A DNA stretch of 64,000 nt from Adiantum capillus-veneris. Its lineage: Eukaryota; Streptophyta; Polypodiopsida; Polypodiales; Pteridaceae. Below the pieces are notes generated by a model. It was given only the letters and a program-made list of their open reading frames with translations, made no database searches and was not told where the DNA came from. The DNA is taken from contig CM043969.1 of NCBI GenBank assembly GCA_014529385.2, forward strand, positions 70,127,176-70,191,175. Direction: 5' to 3'. Of this stretch, positions 49,672-62,100 are shown in pieces. The translations under genes were made by a program, and so were the position numbers. The stretch's first letter is position 1; the number at the start of each line of letters is the position of its first letter.

Positions 49672-49965
49672 GTTGGCATCCACTACGGGTCTTGGCCGCT
49701 TACGGCATTTACTCACTGGCACGTTAGGTGACCGACATGGAGGATCTCTGCCAGTGATTCTACAGTTGGACTACACTTATAGTGCCAGCCTAGTACGCTT
49801 CTAGCGAGTTCACACTTAGTGACCGCATGTACATATGTGCTACTTTTCAGCTTTAGCACTTAGTCATTTTGTACTCTCTTTTCTGTGAAGAAGAAGAAGA
49901 AGCTTTCCATCTCTGTGTGCTTTGTGCTTGTCTTGTGTAGCTCTCTTGCATCCTCATTCTTTACA
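49644..49965 (+). repeat. Copia 2 right LTR
   Basis: About 99% identical to 44709-45030. Because the pol stop overlaps the start of this LTR (TGA ends at 49671), the C-terminus is encoded within the LTR. Confidence 0.96.
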
Positions 49966-52900
49966 GCAAGAACATGCAGTGGTGGGCGTAGAAGCCAGAA
50001 AGGACTTCTTTGAAAGGTTTTCCGCTTAGGTCGTAGTATAGACCCTTATTGCCCTCGAGGAACGATATCCATGGTGCTCCTGCTTGCTCTGGCTCATGAA
50101 AAGCTTCAATGCATGTGAGAAGCATTCAGTAAATTTTGTTGAGCGTAGCATATGAGAGATCAGGGAGACTTTTGAAGAATGCCATGGCGCCCGTTTGAGT
50201 TTTCACCATGTATTCCTCTGTTGGTGTTCCCTTTTCTGGAGCTGGCAATCTCGGATAATTCAGCCATGTAGGCCGCTTCTTTGTCATTGCTTCATGTGCT
50301 TGCCATGTCCTTACTCTTGGTACAGGACAAAAAGTTGGGTCTTTCTGAAGTGTTGCAGGTGCTCTTGTGAACAGAATCAAGTATCTGGTATTCTTGTTCA
50401 GCCAACGCTTTCTCTACTTGGGGTGGACTTCTTTTGCGCCTTCTGTCTGCATGTCTTTATATAATCTTTCCTTAACCTGTATCAGCTCTACCTTGATCAA
50501 GGGATATGGCAATGATTGTTGATTCCATTGTGCATTGATTCGGTTGGGAGTGAGTTGAGTAACATTGACTGAATGGAGAACTCTCAACTCCCAATCCATC
50601 ATTGCTTTCCATTGTTCATCTGTTTCTTGAGCAACCTACTCCTTAAGTGCATCTTCTTCAGCTTTGACAGTTGGACCATTGGCACTTGATTGTCTTCTGT
50701 TATTGGTATTTGAAAGGCTTCTTCTTGCGTCTCTTGATGTCCGTCTCACAGAAACTGATTAACTCTCTTGAGCTCTGCTATCTCCTTGAGCAGTTGTTCC
50801 TCTCTTTGTACCCGCATCAATGCAAGGTCTCTTCATTGTGATTGCTCTAGCTTTAGCTCTAGCTCGAGATCTTTATTCTTCTTTTCCAATGCTTTATATA
50901 CTTTGTATGTACCATTGATCGAGGAAACTGCGAGATCTGTCCTTATCTGTTGCAAGAAGGTTGCCTGATCATTGATCCTTTGCTCTGAGTATTGCAATGA
51001 AGCATTTGCTACGCCGAGCTGCACTTGGATCTTTTGAACTGACAGAGTTGTAGTTAAGAGTTCATTGGTAACCTCTATCATTTATTTGTCTTTTGTCTTA
51101 CAGGCATATGTTAACTTCGTGAGAAGTTCACCTCCTCCATTTTCTTTTGTTGCTTCTCACTAGCTAGCTGGTGTTGTTCAGCTTCAGCTCTCAGCTCTTG
51201 GATTTGTCTTTGCAGATCAGTGATGACAGTCATTCTATCCTCTAGCTCTCCTTGGAGAGCGTCGATGACCATCTCCAGCTCTCTAGTCTTAGCCCACTGC
51301 GGCTAAGTGCTGCTATTTGCATTCTCTCTGTCATCTCCTGCATCTGCTTGGCATATTTGTTTACTTGTAGAATAACTTCATCATTTGTCTGCCAGTATCC
51401 TTGCTCTGTGAGCTACCTAGATGTTTCAGCAATCTCTTGTGGCTCCTTGGGTGGGGTTGTGGCAGTTACTTGTAGTTGCGGCGGGATCTGTACCTCTCCT
51501 TGTGGTTGTGTAGTTGCCTCAACTGCTTTGTCTTCTTGAGGCTTCGTGGATGCCTCTACCGTTTCCTGCTGAGTGGTTGTAGAAGGTGTGGTTTCTGTTT
51601 CTTGTGCCTTAGGTTGCTCAAAACTGGCAATCTCTTGTGGTTCAGGACTTGCTGTCCTTTGCGGTTTAGGCTCCTTTTCTTTGGGTGCTTCTCCCTCTAT
51701 GGGTCTAACTGTTGGTGAAGGGGGAGGGCTTGGCATCGAGTGGTCTTGTTGTTCCATAGCAGGTGAAGTAGGTTTAGGATACATCTCTTCTTGATCGTGA
51801 TGTGTCTCTCCTTGTGTTGTTGCCTCTACCTGTCTTTCTTGCTCTGTTGCCTCTTCTCTGGCTTTTCTCTCAACCTCTTGAGATTCTTTTAGTATGAGGG
51901 CTTCTGCCTCTGCATACATTCTTTCCAAAAAATCAGTGGAGTCCTCTGCCTCTTTCCTTGCAGGGTTCTTTGCTCTAAGTCCCTTTATCTCTTTTGGTAC
52001 CCACTTTGGCGGGTCCTCTCTTGCAGCTTGGGACTTCTTTCATAGGTCTATTTTTAACTTTCAAACCTCGCCTTCTTTTGCTGAGGTTCTTCCTTATGTG
52101 AAGCCACTGCCTTCTTCTTCATCTCCTCTCTTTCGGCTCTCTTCTCTTCATTGTCTGAGCTTTCACTGCTATGTGCTTCATGAGGGCTTTCTACAAACTC
52201 CTCATCAAATTTGTAAATCTTTTTGTCGACCTTGTGGTTCTTGGAGATGGTTGTGCTAACACTATCCATGTGTTTTGATCTGGGGTAGGCGAAAAATTGT
52301 TTGCCATGCCGATAGCATGGTATGCTATTCTTGTGAGTACTTCAAGTGCACCCAGATATGTTATCTTACCCTCCTTCTTGGTACCCTTCAGCGTGGATAG
52401 CACATACTGCGCATGATCAATGGGTTGCCTGGTTGTCGACTTCAACACTTGTGTGAAGGTAGTCGCAACTGCATGATTGGGTGTTGTGTACCTTGGCGGT
52501 CTCTTTGCTAGAAAGTGGAAGTGTTGATGATATAATCGTGCTGGTTCTTCCACTTGCTTCTGGATGAGATCAGCAAAGGTTGTTGCAGCAGTCTCCTTGG
52601 TGAAGGTACCGGCTGTCTTTTTATCTCTGGCCCTCATTGTCATCCCCGCTGTTGGCAACTTGAGAGCCTCCGCCACAATTTCCTTTGTTACCACTTCTAC
52701 CTTCTGCCCTTGTTGGTCAGTTATTTGGGATGATCCATCTTCCTTGATCGTTGACAAGAGCTCATAGGCTTTTTGGAAGTCTACACCACATGGTTCTTGG
52801 TCGTATAATTCTCTGAGTCCGAGCCTTTTGTTATCTTCTTTTGTTTCGGGCTTTGCCGCGACATCATAGATCTCTTTTGGCAATAGCTACAGCTCAACCT

Positions 52901-53260
52901 GGTGTCTTTCTTCACTTTTAAATCTGTCTGTGAAGACTGTGGTGTTGTTTTCTTCAAACTGTTCTCTGGATAGATATGTTGTCTTGGCTATTTTTACTGA
53001 ACTGGGATCCAGTTGGTAGGGTGGCCTCTTGTAGCTTCTCTTTTTGACAGAACCTCTTCTTGGCCTTTTTCGCAGCTTGCATGGCTCTTGTTAAGTGAAT
53101 AGAGTGCCAAAGTTCGAAAATTTCTACCATTACCGCTCTGAAATGTCCTTCAGTCTGAATTGCTGACAAATTGAGTCTAATTTGCTCCAAATTAATTTTT
53201 GAACATGCATAGATGCATAAAAACATGTAAAGATCAAATTCATAAAGTCCAAGCAAAAAT
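49966..53260 (-). pseudogene. E3 main ORF block: unknown, coiled-coil and Pro/Glu-rich (fossil)
   Basis: Minus strand, right to left. A start near 53256 (MLGLYEFDLYMFLCIYACSK) is followed by a basic helix. About 52880-52190 is a globular segment (ELYDQEPCGVDFQKAYELLS, then LYHQHFHFLAKRPPRYTTPN) reminiscent of the extra ORFs of large plant gypsy elements, though I cannot name a family. About 51930-51410 is low-complexity, rich in Glu, Pro, Thr and Gln. About 51080-50830 is a probable coiled coil (NDQATFLQQIRTDLAV). About 50600-50000 has WLNYPRLPAPEKGTPTEEYM. No knuckle, protease or polymerase motif was seen. It is interrupted several times. It may be an unusual gag or an extra 3' ORF. Confidence 0.55.
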
Positions 53261-53264
53261 TTGT

Positions 53265-53900
53265 AACAAAAGTAAATAATCGAGATTATTTACAGCTGAT
53301 AAATTTTTTCAACTTTTTGCAATTTTGGCATCATAGGCTTGCAATCTATATCAAATAGATACTCTGAGTGAAAGGTGGGTTCATTTGAGTGCACAAGGTG
53401 AAAATGGTGCCAAATTTAGGCTTTCAATCTCTGAAACAGTAGATATCAAGGAATTTTGAGATTTTGAGCTCCAAATTTGTTCAAACTTGGTTAGTGGGCT
53501 TAGGACATCATGTGCTTTGGTCCCATGAAGACAAAGTTGCAATTTCCCCCCATCTTGACAAAAAAGTAAATAATCGCGATTATTAAGTTTTTCATCAAAT
53601 GAATATTTTTTGGTGCAACTTGGTTCTAGGCATGATGTAGACCTTGTGTATGTGATATGAGGTGATTTGGATCAAAAAATGTGACTGATAACTCAGAAAT
53701 TGATTTGGAAGGACTTCTTTGCATTTTTTGACAATTTTTCAAGTTATCATTGATCATTTTGGCTCATACTTGAAATGTGGCATGTAATAAGTGTGTACAA
53801 GTGATAGGTGAGGTGATGGTACCATTTTCAAGCCAAAATATTGCAAAAGTAAATAATCGCAATTATTTACAGCAGTCAACTTTTTTTGCAAAACTTGAAA
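53265..53900 (-). repeat. E3 leader array: ~285 bp units with ATCGCGAT-core palindrome
   Basis: Three palindromic boxes occur at 53272-53293, 53566-53587 and 53849-53870, spaced 294 and 283 bp, each a version of AAATAATCGCGATTATTT. On the minus strand the unit between boxes contains GATCCAAATCAC, CATACACAAGG and AAGTTGCACCAAAAA. This order resembles a unit of the E1 array (TCCAAATCAC, CATATAGCAAGG, AAGCTGTGTGCCAAG around 13970-14020). It is placed upstream of the element's ORFs, as in E1. Confidence 0.82.
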
Positions 53901-55759
53901 ATTTTGACCTAAACATATTCTATACACCTAAAACAAGTCCTAAATTGAATTTGGTAAAGTTTTGTGCTGTCAGCATCACTTCGTGCTTTGTTGACTCTGA
54001 AATCACCACTTTGTGTGACTACATGGCCTATGGAATTGGTTAGTCACTTTTGAGGTTGTGGACTTGTCCGCTACATAGTCCTGAAGCAACTCATCCATTT
54101 TTGGCCCATTTGGAGTCAGTTTGACTTCGTATATCAAATTTGACGCTTTATAGCCTTCGAGCGGTTTTCTACTTTCCGAGGGCTTGCCTTGATTGATTTT
54201 ACAAAACCAACCATATACATTGTGTATAGACCCAGTCTATAAGTTGTCTGTGGAGTCATAATCCAATTCTGTCATCTGCCAAAAACCTAGCTTTTCTACT
54301 TGGGACCCCCCTCAACCCCTGCCGAATGGTCAACTGGTGATATAGAAGTGTTCTATTATGTTGGGGCATGCTGTAGTTCAAATCTCATCTGATTTGAATG
54401 ACCTGACAAACTGCTATGGTCAATTTTTGGTCGTAGGATTTTGTGCACTGCTCAGATTCTAAGGTTTTTTCCTTGGGTTTAGACTAACTACCGGCCTTAC
54501 AGAATGGAACATTGATAAGTATAGAATTTAACCCTCATGTCATGTGTGAGACGTCGTTGTAAACAAGTGACTATGGACTCCAGAAAATGCGTGCGAAGAA
54601 GGTCGAAAGCTCTCTCTCCAAAGGCGACAAGTGGAAATGAGGTGATTTTAGACTACCCTGGATATCTATAGCTGGACTTTCCGAACCATTTTTCCCCAAT
54701 TCTCTTGTTAGTCCTACTATGCCGTGAATTCTATGTTAGACTCCCCAATCGCATTCCTATAGCTCATTTTGCAAGAATTCTACAAAAGTAGGCATGGTCT
54801 CCTAATTTAGGCTTCCCGCTTCCATCAGTCGATTTGATTGAAATTTTTTGTGCCAGTCCACCGTTCTACTAATCATCGTATCTTCAGTTTTTTCATCTGA
54901 GCTCATTTGCTATTTATTATTAATTTTTTGACCTGTTTATTACAAAAATCAAAGAAAATAACAAAATGCGCTAAAAAAGCAAAGTGAAAATCCAATAATT
55001 AAAAAAATTCATTGCAAAACACAGCTTTATTGTTTTTTTGTTGGATTTCTCCATTTTTAAGTCCCAGTATCAAGAAAAATGATGAAAAATAACCAAAAAA
55101 GACTATTTTTTTATGATTTTCTCATAGTATATACACTATTTACACTCATCAGGGAGATATTATCAGCTAAATTCTCCTATGGATGATTTATAAGGGCATT
55201 ATTAGGTAATTTTGTTAAAAATCACACGTTAACATCAAACTTTTTTCCTCCCTCTTCAACATTGCCCTTAATTACTTAGTTCCCTTCCAGCCCTCCTAGA
55301 TGGCGTACTCTGGACGACTATGTGCATGGGTTGAACAATCATGTCTATGCATAGCCGTGGTTGGCTCTACCATGCTTTGAAGATCAATGCAATTAAAACC
55401 ATTGTGATGTGTAAGAGTTGGGTCTTGAGTAATTAACTCAAGGGTTTCTGATGTCGAGGTTTTCTTTTGTTGTCTTCCAAAGAGAAAATCTTGTAGTTTG
55501 TGTGCTCTTTGCTTGATTGTACCATCAGGATGCTCTGGTATACTGATTTAATGAGCTGTTGGTATTAAGAATGATTGTTGTCGAGCTTTTATCCACCATT
55601 GATATCTTGCTTTGTCTTGGTCAGAATGGTGTGGTGGACAGAATGGTGTGGTGGAGTTTTCTGAGACTTAACTCTCCATTGCTTGATCGGTTTTACAGTT
55701 TGCAAAGAAGATAAGTGCTCCTTTTTTGCAACATTGTATATCATGTTAGGTTCCTTGCT
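53901..55759. other. AT-rich stretch, no gene recognised
   Basis: Probably the rest of the E3 leader and/or the 3' region of the gypsy fragment to the right. Poly-A/T-rich patches occur around 54920-55130. No LTR ends or primer sites could be assigned, and no further palindromic box with the ATCGCGAT core was seen. Confidence 0.45.
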
Positions 55760-57750
55760 CGAAGATGCTTTTCAAGATTCATTGCTTCGTGGTTTGCTTT
55801 GCTGGTAACCTCCTATCCATTCCTCCTTGCTTGGTGCAATTGGAACAATGAGTTGTCCGCCTTTAGGTGATAGTTTGAGTTGGTTGGTATCCCAATCTGG
55901 TACTTCCTTGTAATTCCGCATCCATGGGATTCCAAGAATCATTGTTTCATTCATGGGTTCATCTGGTAAGTGTACAAACTGATGAGGGCATGAACATCCA
56001 TGTACTATCACATTTAAGTTGACTACTCCCAATGTTGGTGTTGGGTTCTTGTTGCATCCTTTAATAGTCGTTATTCCTGCTGTCAAAGACTGGCTTGTTG
56101 CTTTCTTGTACGTGGAAGAACTGAGTGCATTTACTCAAGCTCTTGTGTCGACAAATGCATTTGTGCTATGATTGTTCATTCAGCTGTACTTTAATGTGAA
56201 GGTCCATTCCGTCTAACCATTCATCATCGGTTGACATTGCATCTTTTTGTAATTTCCATTGTCGGTCATCTAGTTCCAGAGTGTTGATGGGAATAAGTAT
56301 TTGTTGATTCTTGAGAGTAGGTTTCCTTTTAAGTACTCAAATCCGAGCTTCTTCTTGGGCTTCATCAATAACCTATTGTTGCTTTATCTTTCTTTGCTTA
56401 GCTGCATGCATCCTTTCTAGCAATTCATTGGTTAGTGGTAAATTGTACTTCTTTAAACGACATCTACTAATCCAATCAACCATTGGTTCACTATCTAGGG
56501 TAGACAATTTAACTGCTCCACTTGGAGATACATCTTCAATGATAAACGGTCCGTTTCCCTTTTTCTTAAACTTGGGAATGTGTTGCTTAAGGGAATAGAC
56601 TAAAAATAAGTCCCCTTTTTGAAGATTTTTGTAATTATATGGGAATTAAAAAACTGTTTTTGTTTTTGCTTTTGTGCATAGATGTGAGCTACAACAGCTA
56701 TCCTTTGCTCATCAATCTTTTCTAAATCTTCAAGTCTTTCTGATAATTCATGTCCAGTCCACTCAAGATCCTTAGCTACCCTTAGTGTTGGCAATAGAAA
56801 TTTTGTTGGCAGTATGGCATCAAGACTATAAACAAGGTTAAAGGGTGTAGCATTTAAAGTTGTATTGAATGAAACTCTATAAGCCCATAGAGCTGCATGG
56901 AGATTCATTTCCCAATCTGTCCTTCCTGAACTAACCACTTTAGTCAATACCGAGCTAAGAATTTTATTCATATGCTCAGGTTGTCCATTTGCTTGTAGGC
57001 GATAGGGAGCTGATTTGTTATGGATGACCATGAATTCATTAAGCAGATATTGATTAACTCATTGAGGAAATGAGTTCCCATATCAGTGACTAATTCTATT
57101 GGCAGTCCATATGTTGTGTGAACACATACTCATATAAGAATGTGGCGGTGGTTCAGGCATATTCTCTTGAGTTGCTTTAGCCTCGGCCCATTTGGTCAAA
57201 TAGTCTGTAGCTACAATGATATATTGAGCTTGGGTTTTATAAGCAGGTGGCTGTATTGGCCCAATAAAATCTATACCCCATTTTGCAAAATCTCTAGCCC
57301 CCATCATTGGTCTTAAGGGCATGCTATCTACACGGGTTGGCATTTTTGCTTGTTGACATGCATCACACCTTCAAACATATTCTTTGGCATCTGCAAAAAG
57401 TGTTGGTCACCATATGCCTGCCATTAAGATTGCTCTTATAGTGGTTTCACTAAAAAAGTGACCTCCAGCTAATCCAGCATGTGCTTGTTCTATAATAGGA
57501 ATGTATTCGTTTTCATTTGCACAAAGACTCAAATGTTGATCTTTATCTCTCCAATACAATTGGTTTCCAATAAGAGCATTGTAATGGAATTGGCCTATTT
57601 AACTTGAGAGTAGCGGAAATTAAAGAAAGTACTTTTAAGAAATGACTTTGTGAGCATAGCGGGTGAACATAGTTGAAGATAGCAACATAATCATAGCAAT
57701 TAGTTAACTTGGCATGAACAATACTTTTGCAAGAGAGAGAATTTAGAGAA
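55760..57750 (-). pseudogene. Gypsy pol fragment: integrase followed by a protease-like domain (fossil)
   Basis: On the minus strand, an H2C2 zinc-binding segment (AHAGLAGGHFFSETTIRAIL, then CDACQQAKMPTRVDSMPLRP, about 57520-57340) leads into a gypsy integrase core (FAKWGIDFIGPI, YLTKWAEAKAT, then RLQANGQPEHMN) to about 56600 and its C-terminal part to about 56400. A retropepsin-like segment with NAFVDT and ETMILGIPWMRNYKEV follows at about 56170-55790. In ordinary gypsy elements the protease precedes reverse transcriptase and integrase, so this order is odd. No reverse transcriptase was seen. It is broken about five times. Confidence 0.75.
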
Positions 57751-57791
57751 CATGACAACAGTTGAGGACCGGATTTATGTGGAGCCGGTCC

Positions 57792-57978
57792 TGTTGGGTT
57801 AAAGGCCCGTGTGCCCGGCTGCCCGTTGTTCAGCCGCCCATGTACAGCCATTCATTTACTCATTCATAATAACTATACTCATAACTACACATTGTAGTGT
57901 GAGTACCGCCCCGCCACACACTGCGTCTATCTCCTTCTTCGTGCTGGCTCTCTGTGTGTGTGCTCTCCGATCCCAACA
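57792..57978 (+). repeat. Copia 3 left LTR and primer-binding site
   Basis: It starts TGTTGGGTTAAAGGCCCG and ends CCGATCCCAACA. The primer site TGGTATCAGAGC is at 57981-57992, two bases after the LTR, and exactly complements initiator-Met tRNA. The LTR is unusually short, with no obvious strong TATA box. Confidence 0.96.
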
Positions 57979-59159
57979 AGTGGTATCAGAGCTTGGTAGT
58001 GAGAGCATTGAGAGCTTCATCATCATTGTTGAGTGTGTTGAAACTTGTTGCTGTTTCATTGCCGTTTTTCGGTTTCGCGCACACGCGCATTTCCAAAGAG
58101 CAGAAGGTTTTTCTGAGCTTGGCATTGGAAGGTTCAGCACTCTGCGAGTATTTTCATCAGGCGTCCTGGGGTTTAACCCTCCTTTCGGAGCCATTCGTGC
58201 CATTAGAAATCCCATCCGAGCTACAGACTAGGAGCTACGTTTTTCATCTCTCTTTGGTAGTTTTCTGCTGCCAGAGCTTCCATAGCCATTACATGTGCCA
58301 TTGTTGTAGTGTCTTCCACTTACGTGAGCCCACAGCTCATTTGAGAGTGTGTAGCCTCTTCTTGGAGTGGCCTCATACACACAGATAGAGTGGGAGTTTG
58401 GCAACATTGTCTTCTTCGACTACAGGTACAGGTACAGGTGCAGGTACAGGTACAGGTACGGGTACAGGTTACAGGTTACAGGGAGCTTTGGATACAGGTT
58501 TCTTCTGTGGTTACAAAACATGTATTTTGACTGTGGGACAGCCATGTATATGGTTGTGGTTTGAGTGGGAGCTTCTACTCTTCTGGGCAGTCTGTTTATG
58601 CGTGTTCTTGAGCTACAGGTTGACATCATCTATGTATGTTGATGGATGTGGATATGGCAGTTTGACAGACACTCTTTATGCATGATATTGTGGAGATTTG
58701 GTTCACTTATACATAGAGCGGGTTTGCTCTTGCTTGCAGTGTTGCGGTTTGAGTACGGATACGTACTTGGTTGACAGTAGAGATTGGACTTCGTTGAGCT
58801 TGTGCATTGGTTATATGCTCACTTGGATCCATTTATGCTCACGGATTTGTGTAAGCTTGGTCAGCTTATGTCTCTATTGTGGTTATTCAGACATGGAGTA
58901 TGTTTATGCCTCTATGACAGCTCATTGTTGATGCATTTTGTGGCACAGTTTGCCTAGGCCGGTTGAGTTACAGGTGTCACGGGTTTATGCATTTGTTTGT
59001 GGATTTCTACGTACGTTTTTTGACCATATTATGGGCTGATTTATACTCTATGCGTTTGCTCTTTGATTGAGCAGCAGGTGTTGTCAGATTTGCAACACTA
59101 CTTTGTTGTGGCAGTTTGTTGGTTGGTTACAGGTTTCTCATTGTTGCATTCTTGTTGTA
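57979..59159 (+). other. Copia 3 leader with GGTACA minisatellite
   Basis: About 1.18 kb without a sustained reading frame. At about 58424-58480 there are some nine tandem copies of a 6-bp unit close to GGTACA. The leader continues with TG-rich sequence. Such a long leader could carry packaging or internal regulatory signals; none is identifiable by eye. Confidence 0.8.
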
Positions 59160-62100
59160 ATGGGCACTAAAGAGGACACAATTTTCAATATTGAGAAGTT
59201 GGATGATGCTAACTTCTCATATTGGAAAGATCAGATTTGGGATGTCTTGGTGCAGAAGAAACAGATTCGACCTCTAAAGTTGCAGGGAGTTAAGCCACAG
59301 AACATGGAGAGGGATGATTGGGAGGAGTTGGATGAGATGTGCAGGTCTACCATTAGGCTTTCCCTTTCAAAGTCTGTTTATTACAATGTGAAAGATGCAC
59401 AAGGTGGAGCTTATGAGCTACGGCAGCGGATTTGCGATATGTATGATAAGCATTCGGCTGCTTCTATGGTGTATTGGATTAAAAAGCTTATTGATTTGCG
59501 AATGGAGGAAGGTGATTCCATGAATGCGCATTTGAATGAGTTCAATACAATTTTCAGCCAACTTGCTACGTAGGAAATTATGTTTGAGGAAAATGTAAAA
59601 GCTATGTTTTTACTTGTCACGTTGCCTGAGTCATAGGACACATTTAGGACAGCCATAAGTAACTCGGTTCCTGCGAATGAGTTGACAAGTACTAATGTGG
59701 AGTCTAGTCTTCTCACGGAAGAGATTAATCGAAAGAATAATGCAGGTAGTAAGTCTTCTAGTGCAATGGTTGTCAGAGGCAGGACTATGGACAAGTATAA
59801 GTCCAACAGGGGTAAATCTAGAAGCAAGTCCCGTGCAGGCACAAGTAAAAAGGATGTGGAATGTTTTCATTGTGGTAGAAAAGGCCATTTCAAAAAGGAT
59901 TGCTACAAGTGGAAAAGGGAAAATGGAGATGGTAAGAAGAAAGACCATGATGCTAAGGACAAGCCTAAGTCCAATGTCAAGATTGAGGAGTTAAATGCAA
60001 CACAGGGAGAGTGTAGCTCTCAAGATGACCATGTATGTGCTCCGACTAGTGCTACTAGTGAAGAGCTTGGTGATGTGTTGCTTGCATCCTATTTTGATGA
60101 TGCTTTTCTTCTCACTCATGAGCGTAGTATGCCTATGGATTGGGTCATTGACAGTGGTGCTTCTTTTCACGTTACGCCTCATAGGTCGTGGTTTCATGAC
60201 TATGATGCTTCGAGCACAGGTACTGTCAGGATTGCCGATGGGCGTTCTATGCAGATTCATGGCATTGGGGATATTCATTTGGCTATGCCAAACTCTACTA
60301 CGTTTGTCTTGCAGCGTGTGCGTCATGTGCCGGCTCTTGCAAAAAGCTTGATTAGTGTGGGTCAGTTGGATTCACTTGGTTTCTATGTATCTTTTGGTGA
60401 TGGAGGTTGGAAGATCACTAAGGGCAGCCTTGTTTTGGTTAAAGGTGCTAAGAGGAATACGTTGTATTCCCTTTGTGTAGCTAGTGTGGCTGATCACATT
60501 GTGGGGATCACTGAGCAACCTCCTGCTTCTTTATGGCATCAGCGTTTGGGGCATATGTCACTAAAAGGTTTGAAGTTGTTGGCACGTACGGATTACATTC
60601 CCGTTTCAGATTTTGGTGGTTTTGAGTTTTGTGAGCATTGCCTTTATGGTCGACATGCTCGGTCTTCTCATAAGAAAAGTGTTCCACACAGATCTTTGGA
60701 AAAGCTAGCTTTGGTGCATAGTGATGTATGTGGGTCGATGCCCAATGCTTCTCTTGGAGGTGCTATGTACTTTGTTACGTTCATTGATGATGCTAGCAGG
60801 AAGGTATGGGCATACCCCATTTGTAAGAAGGATATGGTGTTTGATATATTTAAGCAATGGTTGGATCTTGTTGAAACCCAATCATGTTGTAAGTTGAAGT
60901 GCATACGTACGGACAATGGGGGTGAATTTATGTCTCATGCTTTCACAACATTATGTGTTGAGAAGGGTATACGGCGCGAGCTTAGTGCTCCCTATACACC
61001 TCCTCAAAATGGTGTGGCAGAGCGCATGAACAGGACTATACAGAAAAAAGTCCGTAGTATGCTTTCTATGGCTGGTTTGTCAAATGGATTTTGGGCTAAA
61101 GCTGTTGCCACTTCTGTGCATTTGATAAATCGTTCACTTAGTGTTCCTTTGGGCTTCAAAGTGCCTGAAGAGGTATGGACAGGTTTGCCACCTTCGTATG
61201 GTCACCTTCGTGTTTTTGGCTGTGAAGCTTATGTACATGTACCTAAGGCAAAACGCAGCAAATTGGATCCAAAGAGCAAGAGATGTATCTTCTTGGGTTA
61301 TGGTAGCTCTGGTGAGATGGGTTATTGATTGTGGGATCCTATTGACAGGAAGATTGTGCGCAGCCATGATGTTGTTTTTCATGAGGACTCTATGTATAGA
61401 GCATCACCGCGAACGGTTGAGGTTCGGCGTGTGATATTTGAGGAGGATGGACGTCGGTATGATGGTCCCATGGCTGCTCGTGGGCAGCCCATTGACCCTC
61501 AAGTGGGAGATCAGCCCTTGTTGGGAGATCATATAGATGTGGGACAGCCAGATGCACCTCCTGCACAGTCTTTGAGGCGTTCAGAGCGGCGTGCAAGACA
61601 GCCTCAGCGTTTTGTGCCTTCTATGGATTATGTATTGTTGACTGATTGCGGGGAGCCATCATGTTATGATGAGGCCATGTCTAGTGTTGACAAGCTCAAG
61701 TCGGAGCAGGCTATGCAGTCAGAGATGGATTCGTTGATCCAAAATGAAACGTGGGAGCTTAATCCTTTGCCAAAGGGTAAGCAGGCACTACCATGCAAGT
61801 GGGTTTACAAGATAAAACTGTGTTCAATGGATGCAAAGCCTAGGTACAAAGCAAGGCTTGTGGCTAAAGGATTCAAGCAACAGAAGGGCATTGATTTTGA
61901 CAAGATCTTCTCCCCAGTGGTGGAGATGTCTACTTTGCGTATGTTGTTTGCTTTGGTAGCTACAGAAGACATGGAATTGAAGCAAATGGATGTAAAGACA
62001 GCTTTCTTACATCCGGACTTGCACGAGGATTTGTACATGGAGCAACCAAGTGGGTTTGTTATTCATGGTTCAAAGAAGATGGTATGCCGGCTTCTTAAGA

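Larger units (their letters stand above)
44709..49965 (+). mobile_element. Ty1/copia element 2, inserted in E3
   Basis: The two 322 bp LTRs (44709-45030 and 49644-49965) differ at about three positions, roughly 1%, so the insertion is young. There is a perfect initiator-Met primer site and a purine tract (GAGGGGGAG) before the right LTR. The element lies opposite in strand to E3. It is broken about six times. Unusually, the 13 bases before the right LTR (GCTCGAGGGGGAG) also precede the left LTR, and no matching 5 bp target duplication is visible. Confidence 0.95.
43560..53900 (-). mobile_element. E3: large LTR element without visible pol, split by copia 2
   Basis: From right to left on the minus strand are a leader array of ~285 bp units (53870-53272), a long ORF block (53256-49966), the copia 2 insertion, the C-terminal tail of the ORF block (44708-44460), a purine tract, and the LTR (44406-44003). 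No reverse transcriptase or integrase was recognised within these limits. The layout (array, then gag-like ORFs, then purine tract and LTR) parallels E1, though the proteins are not alike. A right-hand LTR was not found. It is broken several times (about six to ten). Confidence 0.6.

Noticed and set aside
57809-58388. ORFs across the copia 3 LTR and leader
   Set aside because: They begin in the LTR, recur at the right LTR and have no protein family signal.
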